Below are positions 34,733-44,137 of a stretch of 64,000 bases of DNA, one piece after another. Origin of the DNA: Reinekea forsetii (GTDB taxonomy: Bacteria; Pseudomonadota; Gammaproteobacteria; Pseudomonadales; Natronospirillaceae); contig NZ_CP011797.1 in the NCBI RefSeq assembly GCF_002795845.1, positions 62,001 through 126,000 of the forward strand. The letters are read 5' to 3'. The translations under genes were made by a program, and so were the position numbers. The notes under the pieces are model-generated. The model searched no databases. It was given only the letters and a program-made list of their open reading frames with translations, and was not told the origin of the DNA. Numbering within the stretch: position 1 is the stretch's first letter; each line of letters opens with the position of its first letter.

Positions 34733-36067
34733 ATGAAAACGATCAGCCAGAACGAACATCGAGAACGCCGACTGCGCCTGATGGAGCAGATGGACCCGGG
34801 CAGTATCGCTATTATCCCATCGGCTATCGAACAGATTCGCAACAACGATGTCTACTACCCCTTTCGGCAAAATAGCGATTTTCAATACCTGACCGGTTTT
34901 GGTGAACCGGACGCGCTCTGCGTCTTGATGCCCGGCCGTGAAGCCGCCGAATATGTGCTCTTTGTTCGAGATAAAAACAAAGAGCGGGAGATTTGGGACG
35001 GCTATCGCGCCGGTCCCGATGGGGTGGTGGCGGACTTCGGCGCCGATGATGCCTTTCCAATCGATGACCTGGACGACATTCTGCCCGGTCTGATGGAGGG
35101 TCGAGCGCGGGTTTATGCCCATATGGGCGTCAACACCGCGTTCGATAATCGGCTCATGGGTTGGCTCAATCAGATTCGCGGCAAGGTGCGTCAGGGTGCC
35201 GTGCCGCCCGATGACTTTTCCGATATTGCCCACCTATTGCACGATATGCGCCTGATCAAATCGCGTCAGGAAATCGCTATTATGGCCGATGCCGCTAACA
35301 TCAGCGCCAAGGCCCATGTGCGGGCAATGAAAGCCTGCAAGCCGGGGGTTTGGGAATACCAACTGCAGGCGGAAATCGAACACGACTTTATGCTCGCCGG
35401 CAGTCCGCGTCCGGCTTACAGCGCCATTGTTGGCGGTGGCGATAACGCCTGCATTCTGCACTATGTTGAAAACAATCAAAAATTGCAGGACGGCGATCTG
35501 GTGTTGATCGATGCCGGCGCGGAACTGCAATATTACGCCTCCGATATCACCCGCACCTTTCCGGTTGGTGGCACCTTTAGCCCAGAGCAACGCGCGATCT
35601 ACGATCTGGTGTTGGCATCCCAATATGCGGCGATCGCCGCGATCCGTGCCGGTGCGCATTGGAATGAAGCCCATGAAGCGACACTAGCCGTGATCACCGC
35701 CGGGCTACTCGAGTTGGGACTGCTGACCGGCACGGTAGAGCAGCTGATTGCGACCGAGGCTTACAAAGAATTTTTCATGCACAAGACCGGCCATTGGCTG
35801 GGCTTGGATGTGCACGATGTGGGCAGCTACAAGCTGGGCGGCCAGTGGCGCGTGCTCGAAGTCGGCATGGTGTTAACGGTTGAGCCGGGCATCTACATAT
35901 CGCCATCGAATATGGCCGTTGAGGCGAAATGGCGCGGCATCGGAGTGCGCATCGAAGACGATGTAGTGGTCACCAAAGACGGCTGTGACGTGCTCAGCAA
36001 GGATGTGCCCAAGGAAGCGGCCGACATCGAAGCGCTGATGCACGGCGGTCAAAGCCAGCTCTTTTAA
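34733..36067 (+). CDS. pepP: Xaa-Pro aminopeptidase P
   Basis: A 444-residue metallo-aminopeptidase that removes N-terminal residues before proline. Seen: N-terminal creatinase-like domain (SDFQYLTGFGEPDALCVLMPG) and the C-terminal pita-bread domain with the metal ligands in LIDAGAELQYYASDITRTFPV, MHKTGHWLGLDVHDVG, TVEPGIYI and the final glutamate in GVRIEDDVVVT. Length matches E. coli PepP. The ubiH/visC genes that often follow are absent; a hairpin and a convergent gene come next. Confidence 0.96.
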   Translation: MKTISQNEHRERRLRLMEQMDPGSIAIIPSAIEQIRNNDVYYPFRQNSDFQYLTGFGEPDALCVLMPGREAAEYVLFVRDKNKEREIWDGYRAGPDGVVADFGADDAFPIDDLDDILPGLMEGRARVYAHMGVNTAFDNRLMGWLNQIRGKVRQGAVPPDDFSDIAHLLHDMRLIKSRQEIAIMADAANISAKAHVRAMKACKPGVWEYQLQAEIEHDFMLAGSPRPAYSAIVGGGDNACILHYVENNQKLQDGDLVLIDAGAELQYYASDITRTFPVGGTFSPEQRAIYDLVLASQYAAIAAIRAGAHWNEAHEATLAVITAGLLELGLLTGTVEQLIATEAYKEFFMHKTGHWLGLDVHDVGSYKLGGQWRVLEVGMVLTVEPGIYISPSNMAVEAKWRGIGVRIEDDVVVTKDGCDVLSKDVPKEAADIEALMHGGQSQLF

Positions 36068-36099
36068 GCCAGCTAACCTGGCCCCTTAATCGGCCCTAT

Positions 36100-36114
36100 G
36101 GCGCGTGCCGCGCC
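36100..36114. terminator. Short GC hairpin between pepP and the ModF-like gene
   Basis: GGCGCG-TGC-CGCGCC forms a 6-bp stem in the 70-bp gap between two convergent genes. No T-run on either side; it may serve as a weak two-way stop or stabiliser. Confidence 0.35.
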
Positions 36115-36137
36115 GCGACCGATTGAGTGCGCCAGTG

Positions 36138-37586
36138 TTAATCCGGCACGATGCGGAACAGGGCTTGGCCGGTGGTATCGGGTTCAAACACCAGGTTCTG
36201 CTCAATGCAGGCCAGCGTTTCGTCTTGCCGATGGGACACGAACAACAACGTGGTCGGGCCCTGCGCCAAGATGCGCGCCACCACATCGAGTACATAGAAG
36301 CGGTTAAAATCATCCAAGCCCTGAGTGGGCTCATCGAGAATCAGCAGCGGCGGTTGTTTGATCAGTGCCCGCGCGATCAGTACCAGGCGCTGCTCGCCCA
36401 TCGACAATGCCTTAAAGGGCCGCTGTGCCTTATCGGCCAGGCCGATCAGGGCCAGCCAACTTTTGGCCAGCTCAGTCTCGCTGGTGCCGACACTCTGGTA
36501 AACGCCGATCGAATCGGTCAGGCCCGATAATACGGCGGTCAGCACATTGCCCGATACGCGATAATCGCGATGTAAATTGCCCGAGACAAGGCCCAGATGT
36601 TTCTTGATTTGCCAGATGCTCTCACCCTGCCCGCGTTGGTAGCCGAGTACCTTTAATTGATTCCGATAGCATTGCGGATGGTCGCCGGTGATCAAGCCTA
36701 GGAGGGTCGATTTACCGCACCCATTGGGGCCGCGCACCTGGGTATGGCTGCCGGGTCGCAACTGCCAATTGAAATCCTGGAACTGATAAGTCTCGTCATA
36801 TTGGACGAAACCATCGACCAGATCGATTAATGGCTTATGCTCCGGCCAATGGGCCAATTGAAAGGCTGATTGGCGCGGCGGCAGGGCCGCCATGGGACGA
36901 CCGACGGCCAACAGCTGCTGCCAGGCTTGCTCGATATCGCTCGGCATGGCACCACTAAACAGCATTGCACCCTTATTTAATAAAGCCAGATAAGGAAAGC
37001 CGACCACCAGGTCGCTCAGTTGATTGATTAACAGCATCAGCTGTTGGCCCTGTTGGATCAGCTCGGCCAGCACCCGGTGTAAATCCAAGCGACTGGCTTG
37101 ATCCAGCCCTTCGAATGGCTCATCCAAAATTAGCAGTGCCGGTTGCGCCAGCAGGGCACGGGCGAGCATGACGCGGCGCCCCTCTCCGGCACTGAGCACC
37201 CGATAACCGCGCTGAAGTAGGGGCGTCAGCTTGAGCAACGCAACCAGACGATCGTGCTGCGCTGACCAGGGGGCAATTTCCGCTAATAGGGCGCTGACCG
37301 GTGTGCCGTCATCGATATGGTCGAGAAAGTCGGTGTCATCTCGATAGAGCTCCCGTTCATAGAGTTCTTGCTGCGATTCCAGTGAGACCCAGGCCGTGCC
37401 GGCAATCGGGTCGTCGAGACGGCCTTGTGAGCAATGTATTTCGCCGGTTAACAGGCGCGCCAGGGTGCTTTTACCGCTGGCATTAGTGCCCAGCACAACC
37501 CACGATTGACCGGCCGGCACATGCCAATTGATTCGGTCGAGAATGGTCTGGTTCTGAATCGTGACGCTGACATCGATGAGCTGCAT
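36138..37586 (-). CDS. ModF-like double ATP-binding cassette protein
   Basis: A 482-residue protein with two ATPase domains and no membrane part. Domain 1 has Walker A GTNASGKST, signature LSAGEGRRV and Walker B LLILDEPFEGLDQ; domain 2 has GPNGCGKST, LSMGEQRLVLIARAL and LLILDEPTQGLDDFNRFYVLDVV. Length and architecture match E. coli ModF (PhrA), whose job is poorly known although it neighbours molybdate uptake genes there. No mod genes are adjacent here, so a role in molybdate is not supported by context. Confidence 0.85.
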   Translation of the reverse strand: MQLIDVSVTIQNQTILDRINWHVPAGQSWVVLGTNASGKSTLARLLTGEIHCSQGRLDDPIAGTAWVSLESQQELYERELYRDDTDFLDHIDDGTPVSALLAEIAPWSAQHDRLVALLKLTPLLQRGYRVLSAGEGRRVMLARALLAQPALLILDEPFEGLDQASRLDLHRVLAELIQQGQQLMLLINQLSDLVVGFPYLALLNKGAMLFSGAMPSDIEQAWQQLLAVGRPMAALPPRQSAFQLAHWPEHKPLIDLVDGFVQYDETYQFQDFNWQLRPGSHTQVRGPNGCGKSTLLGLITGDHPQCYRNQLKVLGYQRGQGESIWQIKKHLGLVSGNLHRDYRVSGNVLTAVLSGLTDSIGVYQSVGTSETELAKSWLALIGLADKAQRPFKALSMGEQRLVLIARALIKQPPLLILDEPTQGLDDFNRFYVLDVVARILAQGPTTLLFVSHRQDETLACIEQNLVFEPDTTGQALFRIVPD

Positions 37587-37717
37587 GGGTTGGGTGTACC
37601 GAAGGTCGAATTTGCCGATATACTGGCCAAATTAGTCGACAACTACAAGATTCGATCGACTAACGTACGACTTTTACACCGCATTCTGAGCTATTTGCCA
37701 ATCGAGGGTGATCCCAT

Positions 37718-39217
37718 ATGAGTTACGAACTACTGAGCAAGACCTTCTACCGGCTGGCGCAGTTGGGCCATGCCAATGCCCTGTTAGGTTGGGATCAGCA
37801 AGTTATGATGCCGCCTAAGGCCAATCAGGCACGGGGCTTGGCGTTGGCCGAACTGTCTGTGATGAGTGCGGAAATATTGCAGGCACCGGCCTTGGTGGAG
37901 GCCTTTGCCGCGGCCAACGATCGGCAAGATCTGCTCGCCGACTGGCAACATGCCAATCTGCGCGAGATGCGCCTCGATTGGCAGCGTGCCTGCGCTATCC
38001 CGAAAGATTTGGTCGCCGCCGAAGCCATGGCCACTAATGAGTGTGAGCATGCCTGGCGGCAGATGCGCCGTGACAATAACTGGCGCGACTTCGAACCCCT
38101 ATTGCAGACCGTTTTTGATCTGGCCAAAGAAAAGGCTCAGGCATTACGCGCCGCCCTGCAGGATGAGCGAGGCTACCAGAGCGACTACGATGCCCTGCTG
38201 GATATCTTCGATCCCGGCACTCGGATGAAACGGATCGATCCGCTGTTCGCCCAGTTGAAAACGGAATTGCCGAGTCTACTTGAACAGATCCGCGCGCGAC
38301 AAAGCAGCCAACCACCGCTGATTCGCCAGTCACAGCCGGTTGCCAAGGCCAAGCAAATCGAGTTGGCGCGCGAATTGATGAGGGTCTTGGGTTTTGATTT
38401 CGACGCCGGACGCCTCGATGAAACGGGTCATCCCTTTAGCGGTGGGGTCAGTGAGGACAGCCGAGTCACCGCCCGCTATGATGAAGATAATGTCATCGAA
38501 GGCCTGATGGCCATTATTCATGAAACCGGTCACGCCCGTTACGAAGCCGGCTTGCCCGAAGCTTGGCGCCATCAGCCGGTTGGGGGCAGTATGGGCATGG
38601 GCGTACACGAGAGCCAGAGCCTGTTTTTTGAAATGCAGCTCGGCCGCTCGCAAGTCTTTATCGATGCCATCGCGCCGCGAGTCAGGCAATATCTGGGCGC
38701 GGATCCCGCCTTTGCGGCCGACAACATGCGTCGGCTCTATACCCATGTCGAACCGGGTTTGATTCGGGTCAATGCCGACGAGGTCACCTACCCCCTGCAT
38801 GTGATCCTCCGTTATGAGCTTGAACGCGACCTGATTGCCGGGACGGCACAGGTTAAGGATATACCGGGGCGCTGGGATGAGGCGATGCACCGCTATCTGG
38901 GCTTGAACACCGAGGGTAACTATCGTGATGGGCCGATGCAGGATATTCACTGGCCGGCCGGCGCCATCGGTTATTTCCCGTCCTATACCCTGGGCGCGAT
39001 GAATGCGGCCCAATTGCATGCCGCCCTGCTCAAGGCCGTGCCGAAGGCGCCGGAGCTGATTGCCGAGCTCAATTTGGAACCCGTCTTCAGTTGGTTATCG
39101 GACAATATCTGGCACCAGGGTCGGTCTCTGAGTTATGACGACCTGATGGTTCAGGCGACCGGTGAAACGCTTAATTCGGCGCATTTTTTGGCCCATATTC
39201 GCAGTCGATATCTCTAG
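37718..39217 (+). CDS. Carboxypeptidase M32 family
   Basis: A 499-residue zinc metallocarboxypeptidase related to Taq carboxypeptidase. Seen: the H-E-x-x-H metal site in MAIIHETGHARYEAGLP, the following glutamate region GMGVHESQSLFFEM, the DPS-like substrate segments (DIFDPGTRMKRID) and TYTLHVILRYE-type TYPLHVILRYELERDL. Length is standard. Cytosolic peptidase that trims C-terminal residues. Divergent from the ModF-like gene across 131 bp. Confidence 0.94.
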   Translation: MSYELLSKTFYRLAQLGHANALLGWDQQVMMPPKANQARGLALAELSVMSAEILQAPALVEAFAAANDRQDLLADWQHANLREMRLDWQRACAIPKDLVAAEAMATNECEHAWRQMRRDNNWRDFEPLLQTVFDLAKEKAQALRAALQDERGYQSDYDALLDIFDPGTRMKRIDPLFAQLKTELPSLLEQIRARQSSQPPLIRQSQPVAKAKQIELARELMRVLGFDFDAGRLDETGHPFSGGVSEDSRVTARYDEDNVIEGLMAIIHETGHARYEAGLPEAWRHQPVGGSMGMGVHESQSLFFEMQLGRSQVFIDAIAPRVRQYLGADPAFAADNMRRLYTHVEPGLIRVNADEVTYPLHVILRYELERDLIAGTAQVKDIPGRWDEAMHRYLGLNTEGNYRDGPMQDIHWPAGAIGYFPSYTLGAMNAAQLHAALLKAVPKAPELIAELNLEPVFSWLSDNIWHQGRSLSYDDLMVQATGETLNSAHFLAHIRSRYL

Positions 39218-39442
39218 GGCGTTGCATAGACCGGATCTGATCCGGATGGCGACTTGTGCGCCTGAGCCGTGTCGAGGCGGGCGGTGCCGACGCCATGGCC
39301 AGAGAACAGTCTTTACTTCGTAGCCGTTAGGGCCATAATTCACTGGCAAGCAGCGTTCACGATGCTTTAGCGCTGTATGCCTGTTCGCAGACCGATTACA
39401 GAGTTTGACCAACAGTGTCACCCGTTTCCTGGAGAAACCGTC

Positions 39443-39556
39443 ATGAGTAAAGAACAGCACAGTACCAAAGAGAACAAAAAAAAGCCGTTACTGACCGCGA
39501 AAGAAAAGAAAGCGGCGAAAAAAACCAAGAAAGATACCAACGTTATAGGTCAGTAG
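39443..39556 (+). CDS. 37-residue lysine-rich small protein
   Basis: A short ORF with a good ribosome-binding site (GGAG at 39431-39434, 8 bases before the ATG). The product is extremely basic: MSKEQHSTKENKKKPLLTAK followed by a run of K, A and T ending in NVIGQ. It resembles the very small lysine-rich proteins seen without annotation in pseudomonads. It might bind nucleic acid; nothing in the sequence proves this. The flanking spaces (39218-39442 and 39557-39836) hold no other gene. Confidence 0.6.
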   Translation: MSKEQHSTKENKKKPLLTAKEKKAAKKTKKDTNVIGQ

Positions 39557-39836
39557 CAGGCAGTTGATCATCAGCCGTGGCGATGACGGTTCGATTTTGT
39601 CAACCGACTAGCACGGCGCGGCTGATGTATCAGTTGGCTCATTATCTTGCCAGCCCTTTCTCAACGCTCGTCCTAACTGCCAAGTTACTCGGCATAGCTT
39701 TGCGGCAATAATGCCAGCGTCTGTATCGAGTCATTGAATATACACCCCACATAAGTGTTAGAATGGTCGTCATTTTTCGGCCGATGCCAACATCGGACGG
39801 TCGAGCCGAGTTGTTCACCCTACTTGAAAGGTTGCC

Positions 39837-40706
39837 ATGAAAGTTCCTGCACGCCTACAACCACTCGTCGACGATGGATTAATCAACGAAGTGATCAGCC
39901 GCCTGATGAGCGGAAAAGAGGCGGATATCTTCATCGTCCGCTGTGGTGACCATGTTCGCTGTGCCAAGGTCTATAAAGACGCCGCCAAGCGCAGTTTTAA
40001 GAAGGCCGCACAATACCAGGAGGGCCGAGCCGTGCGCAGCGGTCGTCGGGCGCGGGCCATGGAAAAACGCTCGACCTTCGGGCGCAAGCAGCAGGAAGAA
40101 ATCTGGCAAAATGCCGAAGTGGACGCCCTTGCGCAGTTAAAGGCCGCCGGCGTTCGAGTCCCGGAAACCTATGGCTGTATCGATGGCGTGCTGTTGATGG
40201 AGTTGATAACCGATGATCAGGGCGATGTAGCACCGCGCCTCGATGATGTGGTGTTAACCGAAGAGCAGGCCTTAGAAGATCACTATCTGATGATGCATTA
40301 CATTAAGCTGATGTTGTGCGCTGGCCTGGTACACGGTGACTTGTCAGAATTTAATGTCCTGCTCGACGCTTATGGGCCAGTCGTGATCGATCTACCGCAG
40401 GCTGTCTATGCCGCGGCCAATAACAATGCCCAGGCGATGTTTGCCCGGGATGTGAATAAGATGACCCAGTACTATGCTCATTTCGCGCCCGAACTGGCCA
40501 CAACCCGATACGCCGAAGAAATATGGGAGCTGTTTGCCGCGGGTGAGTTAACTGTCGACTATGAATTAACCGGCCTGTTCGAAGGCAACGATGAGAATGC
40601 CAATGTCGACTCGGTGCTGGAAGAAATTAAAGCCGTGATTCAGGAAGAACAGGAAGAGCGTGAGCGCATTGCCCGGGTCACCGGAGCCGATGACGACGAG
40701 GACTAG
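39837..40706 (+). CDS. PA4780-type RIO1 serine protein kinase
   Basis: A 289-residue RIO-family protein kinase. Seen: ATP-binding region SGKEADIFIVRCGDHVRCAKVYKDA (catalytic lysine in A-K-V-Y-K), the RIO catalytic loop LVHGDLSEFNVLL, and the metal-binding DLPQAVYAA in place of DFG. The N-terminus MKVPARLQPLVDDGLINEVISRLMSGKEAD is that of the PA4780 subfamily. The acidic C-terminal tail is long. Bacterial RIO kinases have no firmly assigned substrate. Start supported by AAGG upstream. Confidence 0.93.
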   Translation: MKVPARLQPLVDDGLINEVISRLMSGKEADIFIVRCGDHVRCAKVYKDAAKRSFKKAAQYQEGRAVRSGRRARAMEKRSTFGRKQQEEIWQNAEVDALAQLKAAGVRVPETYGCIDGVLLMELITDDQGDVAPRLDDVVLTEEQALEDHYLMMHYIKLMLCAGLVHGDLSEFNVLLDAYGPVVIDLPQAVYAAANNNAQAMFARDVNKMTQYYAHFAPELATTRYAEEIWELFAAGELTVDYELTGLFEGNDENANVDSVLEEIKAVIQEEQEERERIARVTGADDDED

Positions 40707-40722
40707 GTGGTCCGCATTGAAC

Positions 40723-40741
40723 GCCCATCACTAGGATGGGC
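40723..40741. terminator. Hairpin between RIO kinase and YciC-like genes
   Basis: A perfect 7-bp stem GCCCATC/GATGGGC with an ACTAG loop lies 16 bases after the kinase stop, between two convergent genes. The loop is the same as in the terminator at 12297-12321. T-run weak on the plus side (CGCTTTA). Confidence 0.6.
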
Positions 40742-40763
40742 CCGCTTTATAGCGCCGTGCTGA

Positions 40764-41450
40764 TTAGGCGTCTGGCGTTGCCTTAACGTCATTCTGCGCC
40801 TGATGAAAGACTCGAAAGACAAACACGGCGTAAAAGGTCCCCAGCACACTGAACAGTTGCGACGGCAAAAACTCGCTGAAAAAAGGCGCAATCTCCAGTT
40901 CATTGAGCAGATTGGTGAGCATCAGCGCCGGAAAATAAATTAGCGCCGTAATAACCAAAAACCCACCCAATATTAGCCTGAAGTAACCGCCACTGAGCGT
41001 CCAGCTGGTGCGCATGGCATCCAATGGATGCTGTTTGTTGAGCACCACCGCGTACTCCGCGAACATAAAGCGCACCATAAAGATCAGACCCGGTATGACC
41101 AGCATAAAGAGCCCGCCGAGGATCGCCGCAGCATAGAGAAAGTTAACCGCCGCAACCGGGAACCAGAGCCGAAGACCCTGCTTCCAGAGGGATGGCAAGG
41201 ACGGATATTGGCCCTCAACTGAGGCGGCAATCGCCAGGACCAGCGCGCCTTGGGAAATAGGGTAGATCAACAAAGACAACAAAAAGGGTGTTGACGGATT
41301 GGTTAGTAGACCGCTATCGGGCAGCTCCTGCTGATTAAAGAGCAGCTCAAAGAGACCCACAAATATCGAAAAGGGTAAGACAATCATCGCCAGAAAAACA
41401 AAATTACGCCGATAAAAATTGAGTGAATCTTTTAACAGGTTGAGCAACAT
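40764..41450 (-). CDS. YciC family inner-membrane protein
   Basis: A 228-residue integral membrane protein with about six helices. Pattern as in E. coli YciC (UPF0259): FYRRNFVFLAMIVLPFSIFVGLFELLF at the N-terminus, a glycine-rich central helix GGLFMLVIPGLIFMVRFMFAEYAVVL and the following LDAMRTSW segment. Function unknown. Convergent with the RIO kinase gene. Confidence 0.8.
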   Translation of the reverse strand: MLLNLLKDSLNFYRRNFVFLAMIVLPFSIFVGLFELLFNQQELPDSGLLTNPSTPFLLSLLIYPISQGALVLAIAASVEGQYPSLPSLWKQGLRLWFPVAAVNFLYAAAILGGLFMLVIPGLIFMVRFMFAEYAVVLNKQHPLDAMRTSWTLSGGYFRLILGGFLVITALIYFPALMLTNLLNELEIAPFFSEFLPSQLFSVLGTFYAVFVFRVFHQAQNDVKATPDA

Positions 41451-41806
41451 GTTGATCCTTAGCAGTCAGGGATGTTCGGTGGTCAATAGTCTGGCGCCCT
41501 ACCTCGGGTCGCCCGGTGCGCGGGATTATCGCAGCCGGGCGTGGGCCAAGGCAATGTTACCGAGCGATTATTACCAATCGCTTGCCCTCGACCGATCTGG
41601 GTTATGGACAGATCCGTCGACGAATTCGGCCGGCACGCCAGAGCTGTTCCGAATAGACGGCCACAGTCTACCCGAAACCGCTCAATAAGCTCCAGTTAAG
41701 GCGTGATAAACAGCCAGATGGACTCGTGCATGCCAAGGCTTTGGCCGCAGGGACTCGACCCACTTGCGCTGTCGAGAGACGACAGAGGCGCCGTTCAGGC
41801 CTCGAC
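41451..41806. other. Intergenic region without a recognised gene
   Basis: 356 bp between the YciC-like gene start and the ogt stop. Two open frames exist on opposite strands but neither has a ribosome-binding site, codon-use character or family likeness. No tRNA or strong hairpin was seen. Confidence 0.45.
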
Positions 41807-42331
41807 TCAGTCGAAGCGGACTGAGGTCTTATGGGGGATGTTTGCCTCATGGTTGAGCAACCAGACTTTGCGCTCAATACCGCCGGCATAGCCGGTCAAT
41901 TGACCGCCTTTGCCAATCACCCGGTGGCACGGCACCAGGATCGAAAGCGGGTTTTTGCCATTGGCCATGCCCACGGCACGCGCGGCCGTGGGCCGGCCGA
42001 TGGCCTCGGCGAGATCCTGATAGCTCCAGGTTTGACCATAGGGAATGGTGCCTAGGGCTTGCCAGACCAGGCATTGAAACGGTGTGCCCGATGCTGCCAG
42101 CGGAACACTAAAACTGCGCCCCGAGCCGGAAAAGTGACCGTCAAAGTAGTCGGCCAGTTCGGCGCGGGCCCAGCGAATCATAGCATGGTCGGCTGACGGC
42201 CGCCCCAGGTCGGCCGGTTGACTGGTCTGACGGGTAAACCAGACGCCGAGCACGCCCTGGTCATGCGCGCTCAGCGTGATCGGGCCGAGGGGGCTGTCGA
42301 TGCGTTGATAAACAGTTTGATAGTCCGTCAT
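41807..42331 (-). CDS. ogt: Methylated-DNA-protein-cysteine methyltransferase
   Basis: A 174-residue suicide DNA repair protein that moves the methyl group from O6-methylguanine or O4-methylthymine to its own cysteine. Seen: the active-site motif P-C-H-R-V-I in SILVPCHRVIGKGGQLTGYAGG, the DNA-binding helix IPYGQTWSYQDLAEAIGRPTAARAVG with the arginine finger, and the N-terminal ribonuclease-like domain. ATG at 42331 overlaps the stop of a 46-codon ORF as ATGA; an in-frame ATG at 42349 is also possible. Confidence 0.93.
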   Translation of the reverse strand: MTDYQTVYQRIDSPLGPITLSAHDQGVLGVWFTRQTSQPADLGRPSADHAMIRWARAELADYFDGHFSGSGRSFSVPLAASGTPFQCLVWQALGTIPYGQTWSYQDLAEAIGRPTAARAVGMANGKNPLSILVPCHRVIGKGGQLTGYAGGIERKVWLLNHEANIPHKTSVRFD

Positions 42332-42468
42332 AAGGTTGCATTCCCGCATTGAAAGGTGGCGTAGCTGCCCCAGGGCGAGAGGTCGGCAGCGGCGACAAAA
42401 AAGTGGCCATCACGGGCCGCTCGGGCGCGTTGACATTGGCTGGGGGTCAATTCGATGCGCTCAGTCAT
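42328..42468 (-). CDS. 46-residue ORF with Ada/AlkA-like start, coupled to ogt
   Basis: A 46-codon ORF whose TGA overlaps the ogt ATG (ATGA). It begins MTERIELTPSQCQRARAARD and continues GHFFVAAADLS. The pattern LTPSQC.RARAARD.(H/R)FFVA resembles the opening of Ada methylphosphotriester domains (L.P..C..AR..RD.RFDG.FFVAV), but the metal-binding cysteines that should follow are lacking. It could be a remnant of an Ada-Ogt fusion or a small translated leader. Identity is inference. Confidence 0.4.
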   Translation of the reverse strand: MTERIELTPSQCQRARAARDGHFFVAAADLSPWGSYATFQCGNATL

Positions 42469-42747
42469 ACCTTGGCCTGCAAAGCGGAGTATAGCAACCC
42501 AGTGTAAGGGCTTTTGGCCAATAGACTAGCCATTTTTGGAACTAAACCTGAGGCGCTCGGTCATCGACCTAACCGGTAGATCAAGCTCTGTCGATCATGC
42601 TGTGCCTGTGTCGAGAGCCTGTAAAGGTGGTGCATTGCGCCGGCGCGGCTAACATCTGCCGGCTTTAAAGGTCGCGATAAGGCCCCTGTCATCGTATCAT
42701 CCTGGTAGATCGGTCGCGCGACCGAGTATTTGGTTTATTAAAAAGGA

Positions 42748-44109
42748 ATGTTCACCATCTCCACTCTCAGCCCCAGCGAGCACGACCTCTGGTTTCTGCC
42801 CTTAGGCGGTACCGGTGAAATCGGCATGAACCTCAATCTGTACGGCCATGCCGGCAAATGGCTGATGGTCGATTGCGGTGTCACCTTTAATGCCAGCCTG
42901 AGCCCAGATGCCACGACCTTGCATGAGGTAGTCAGTGCCGATCCGAGCTTTATTGCCGACCGGCACGAGGATTTGGTCGGAATCGTGATCACTCACGCGC
43001 ATGAAGACCACCTCGGAGCGGTGCCGCAACTCTGGCGTCGGTTTCGCTGCCCGGTCTACACCACCGCCTTTACCGCTGAATTTTTGCGCCGCAAGCTGGC
43101 CCAGGTCGGCCTGGCGGGCAAGGTGCCAATTATAGAAGTTGAATCGCGTGCACGCATCGATATTGGCCCGTTCAATGTTGAATGGTTACCTCTGACGCAT
43201 TCCCTGCCCGAGCCGCATTCCCTAGTGATTCGCACCGCTGCCGGCAATGTGTTCCACACCGCCGATTGGAAGATCGACTATCAGCCGGTGGTGGGTGAAC
43301 CCTTCGATCCGTTGCCGTTTCAGGAATTGGCGCACGAGAACATCACCGCCATGGTGTGCGATTCCACCAACGCCAATCGACCCGGCCGTTCGCTCTCGGA
43401 GGGGGAACTCTATGACGGCCTGTATGAGTTAGTTGAGGCCGCCGAGGGCCGTGTTGTGGTGGGCTGTTTTGGTAGTAATATCGCGCGGCTTATTACCTTG
43501 GCGAAAATTGCGCAACAAACCGGACGTTATATGGCCTTGCTCGGGCGGTCCTTGCAGAATATGGTCAGTACCGCCCAGGCGACCGATGTCTGGCCCAAGG
43601 ATCTGCGCCTGATCGAAGCCAGTCATCTGGCCTACTTGCCCAAGTCGGAAGTCTTATTGGTCGCCACCGGCAGTCAGGGCGAACCGCGTACGGCGTTGAA
43701 TCGGCTTGCCAACAACAGCCATTACGCTTGCGAGTTGGACGTCGGCGATACGGTGATCTTCAGTTCAATCGTTATTCCGGGTAATGAGCACAGTGTCGCC
43801 CGGCTGATTGCCGCGCTGGAACGCAAACAGGTGCACATAGTGGTCGCCAAGGCTGCGGCTAAACCGATCCATGCCTCCGGTCACCCCTGTGCCGATGAGG
43901 TCGCCGAGCTGTATCGTTGGGTTCAACCGACAATCGCTATCCCAGTGCACGGTGAAACCGAGCATTTGCACGCCAACGCCGCAATTGCTAAGGCGGCCTT
44001 TGTGCCCATCCAGCTGGTGGGCACCAATGGCGACCTCTATATTCTCTCGGGTCGGGTTCGAATTCGACCTCAGGTGGTCAAGGCCGGGCGTATTGCCCTA
44101 AAGCAGTAG
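42748..44109 (+). CDS. Ribonuclease J-like metallo-beta-lactamase protein
   Basis: A 453-residue cytosolic protein of the beta-CASP metallo-beta-lactamase group. Seen: FLPLGGTGEIGMNLNLYGHAGKWLMVDCG, the metal motif H-A-H-E-D-H in VITHAHEDHLGAV, later metal histidines in PLTHSLPEPHSLV, aspartate in FHTADWKID, and beta-CASP motifs including VATGSQGEPRTALNRLA and the HASGHP region with PVHGE. It lacks the long C-terminal domain of Bacillus RNase J, like other proteobacterial short forms. Probably an RNA exo/endonuclease; substrate unproven. The ATG overlaps AAAAAGGA. Confidence 0.87.
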   Translation: MFTISTLSPSEHDLWFLPLGGTGEIGMNLNLYGHAGKWLMVDCGVTFNASLSPDATTLHEVVSADPSFIADRHEDLVGIVITHAHEDHLGAVPQLWRRFRCPVYTTAFTAEFLRRKLAQVGLAGKVPIIEVESRARIDIGPFNVEWLPLTHSLPEPHSLVIRTAAGNVFHTADWKIDYQPVVGEPFDPLPFQELAHENITAMVCDSTNANRPGRSLSEGELYDGLYELVEAAEGRVVVGCFGSNIARLITLAKIAQQTGRYMALLGRSLQNMVSTAQATDVWPKDLRLIEASHLAYLPKSEVLLVATGSQGEPRTALNRLANNSHYACELDVGDTVIFSSIVIPGNEHSVARLIAALERKQVHIVVAKAAAKPIHASGHPCADEVAELYRWVQPTIAIPVHGETEHLHANAAIAKAAFVPIQLVGTNGDLYILSGRVRIRPQVVKAGRIALKQ

Positions 44110-44137
44110 GTGGTTTCGATTGCTCTCGGCACGCGTC

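Noticed and set aside
38330-39019. 229-codon minus-strand open frame opposite the M32 carboxypeptidase gene
   Set aside because: Antisense shadow produced by GC-rich codon use; the plus strand carries the HETGH metalloprotease.
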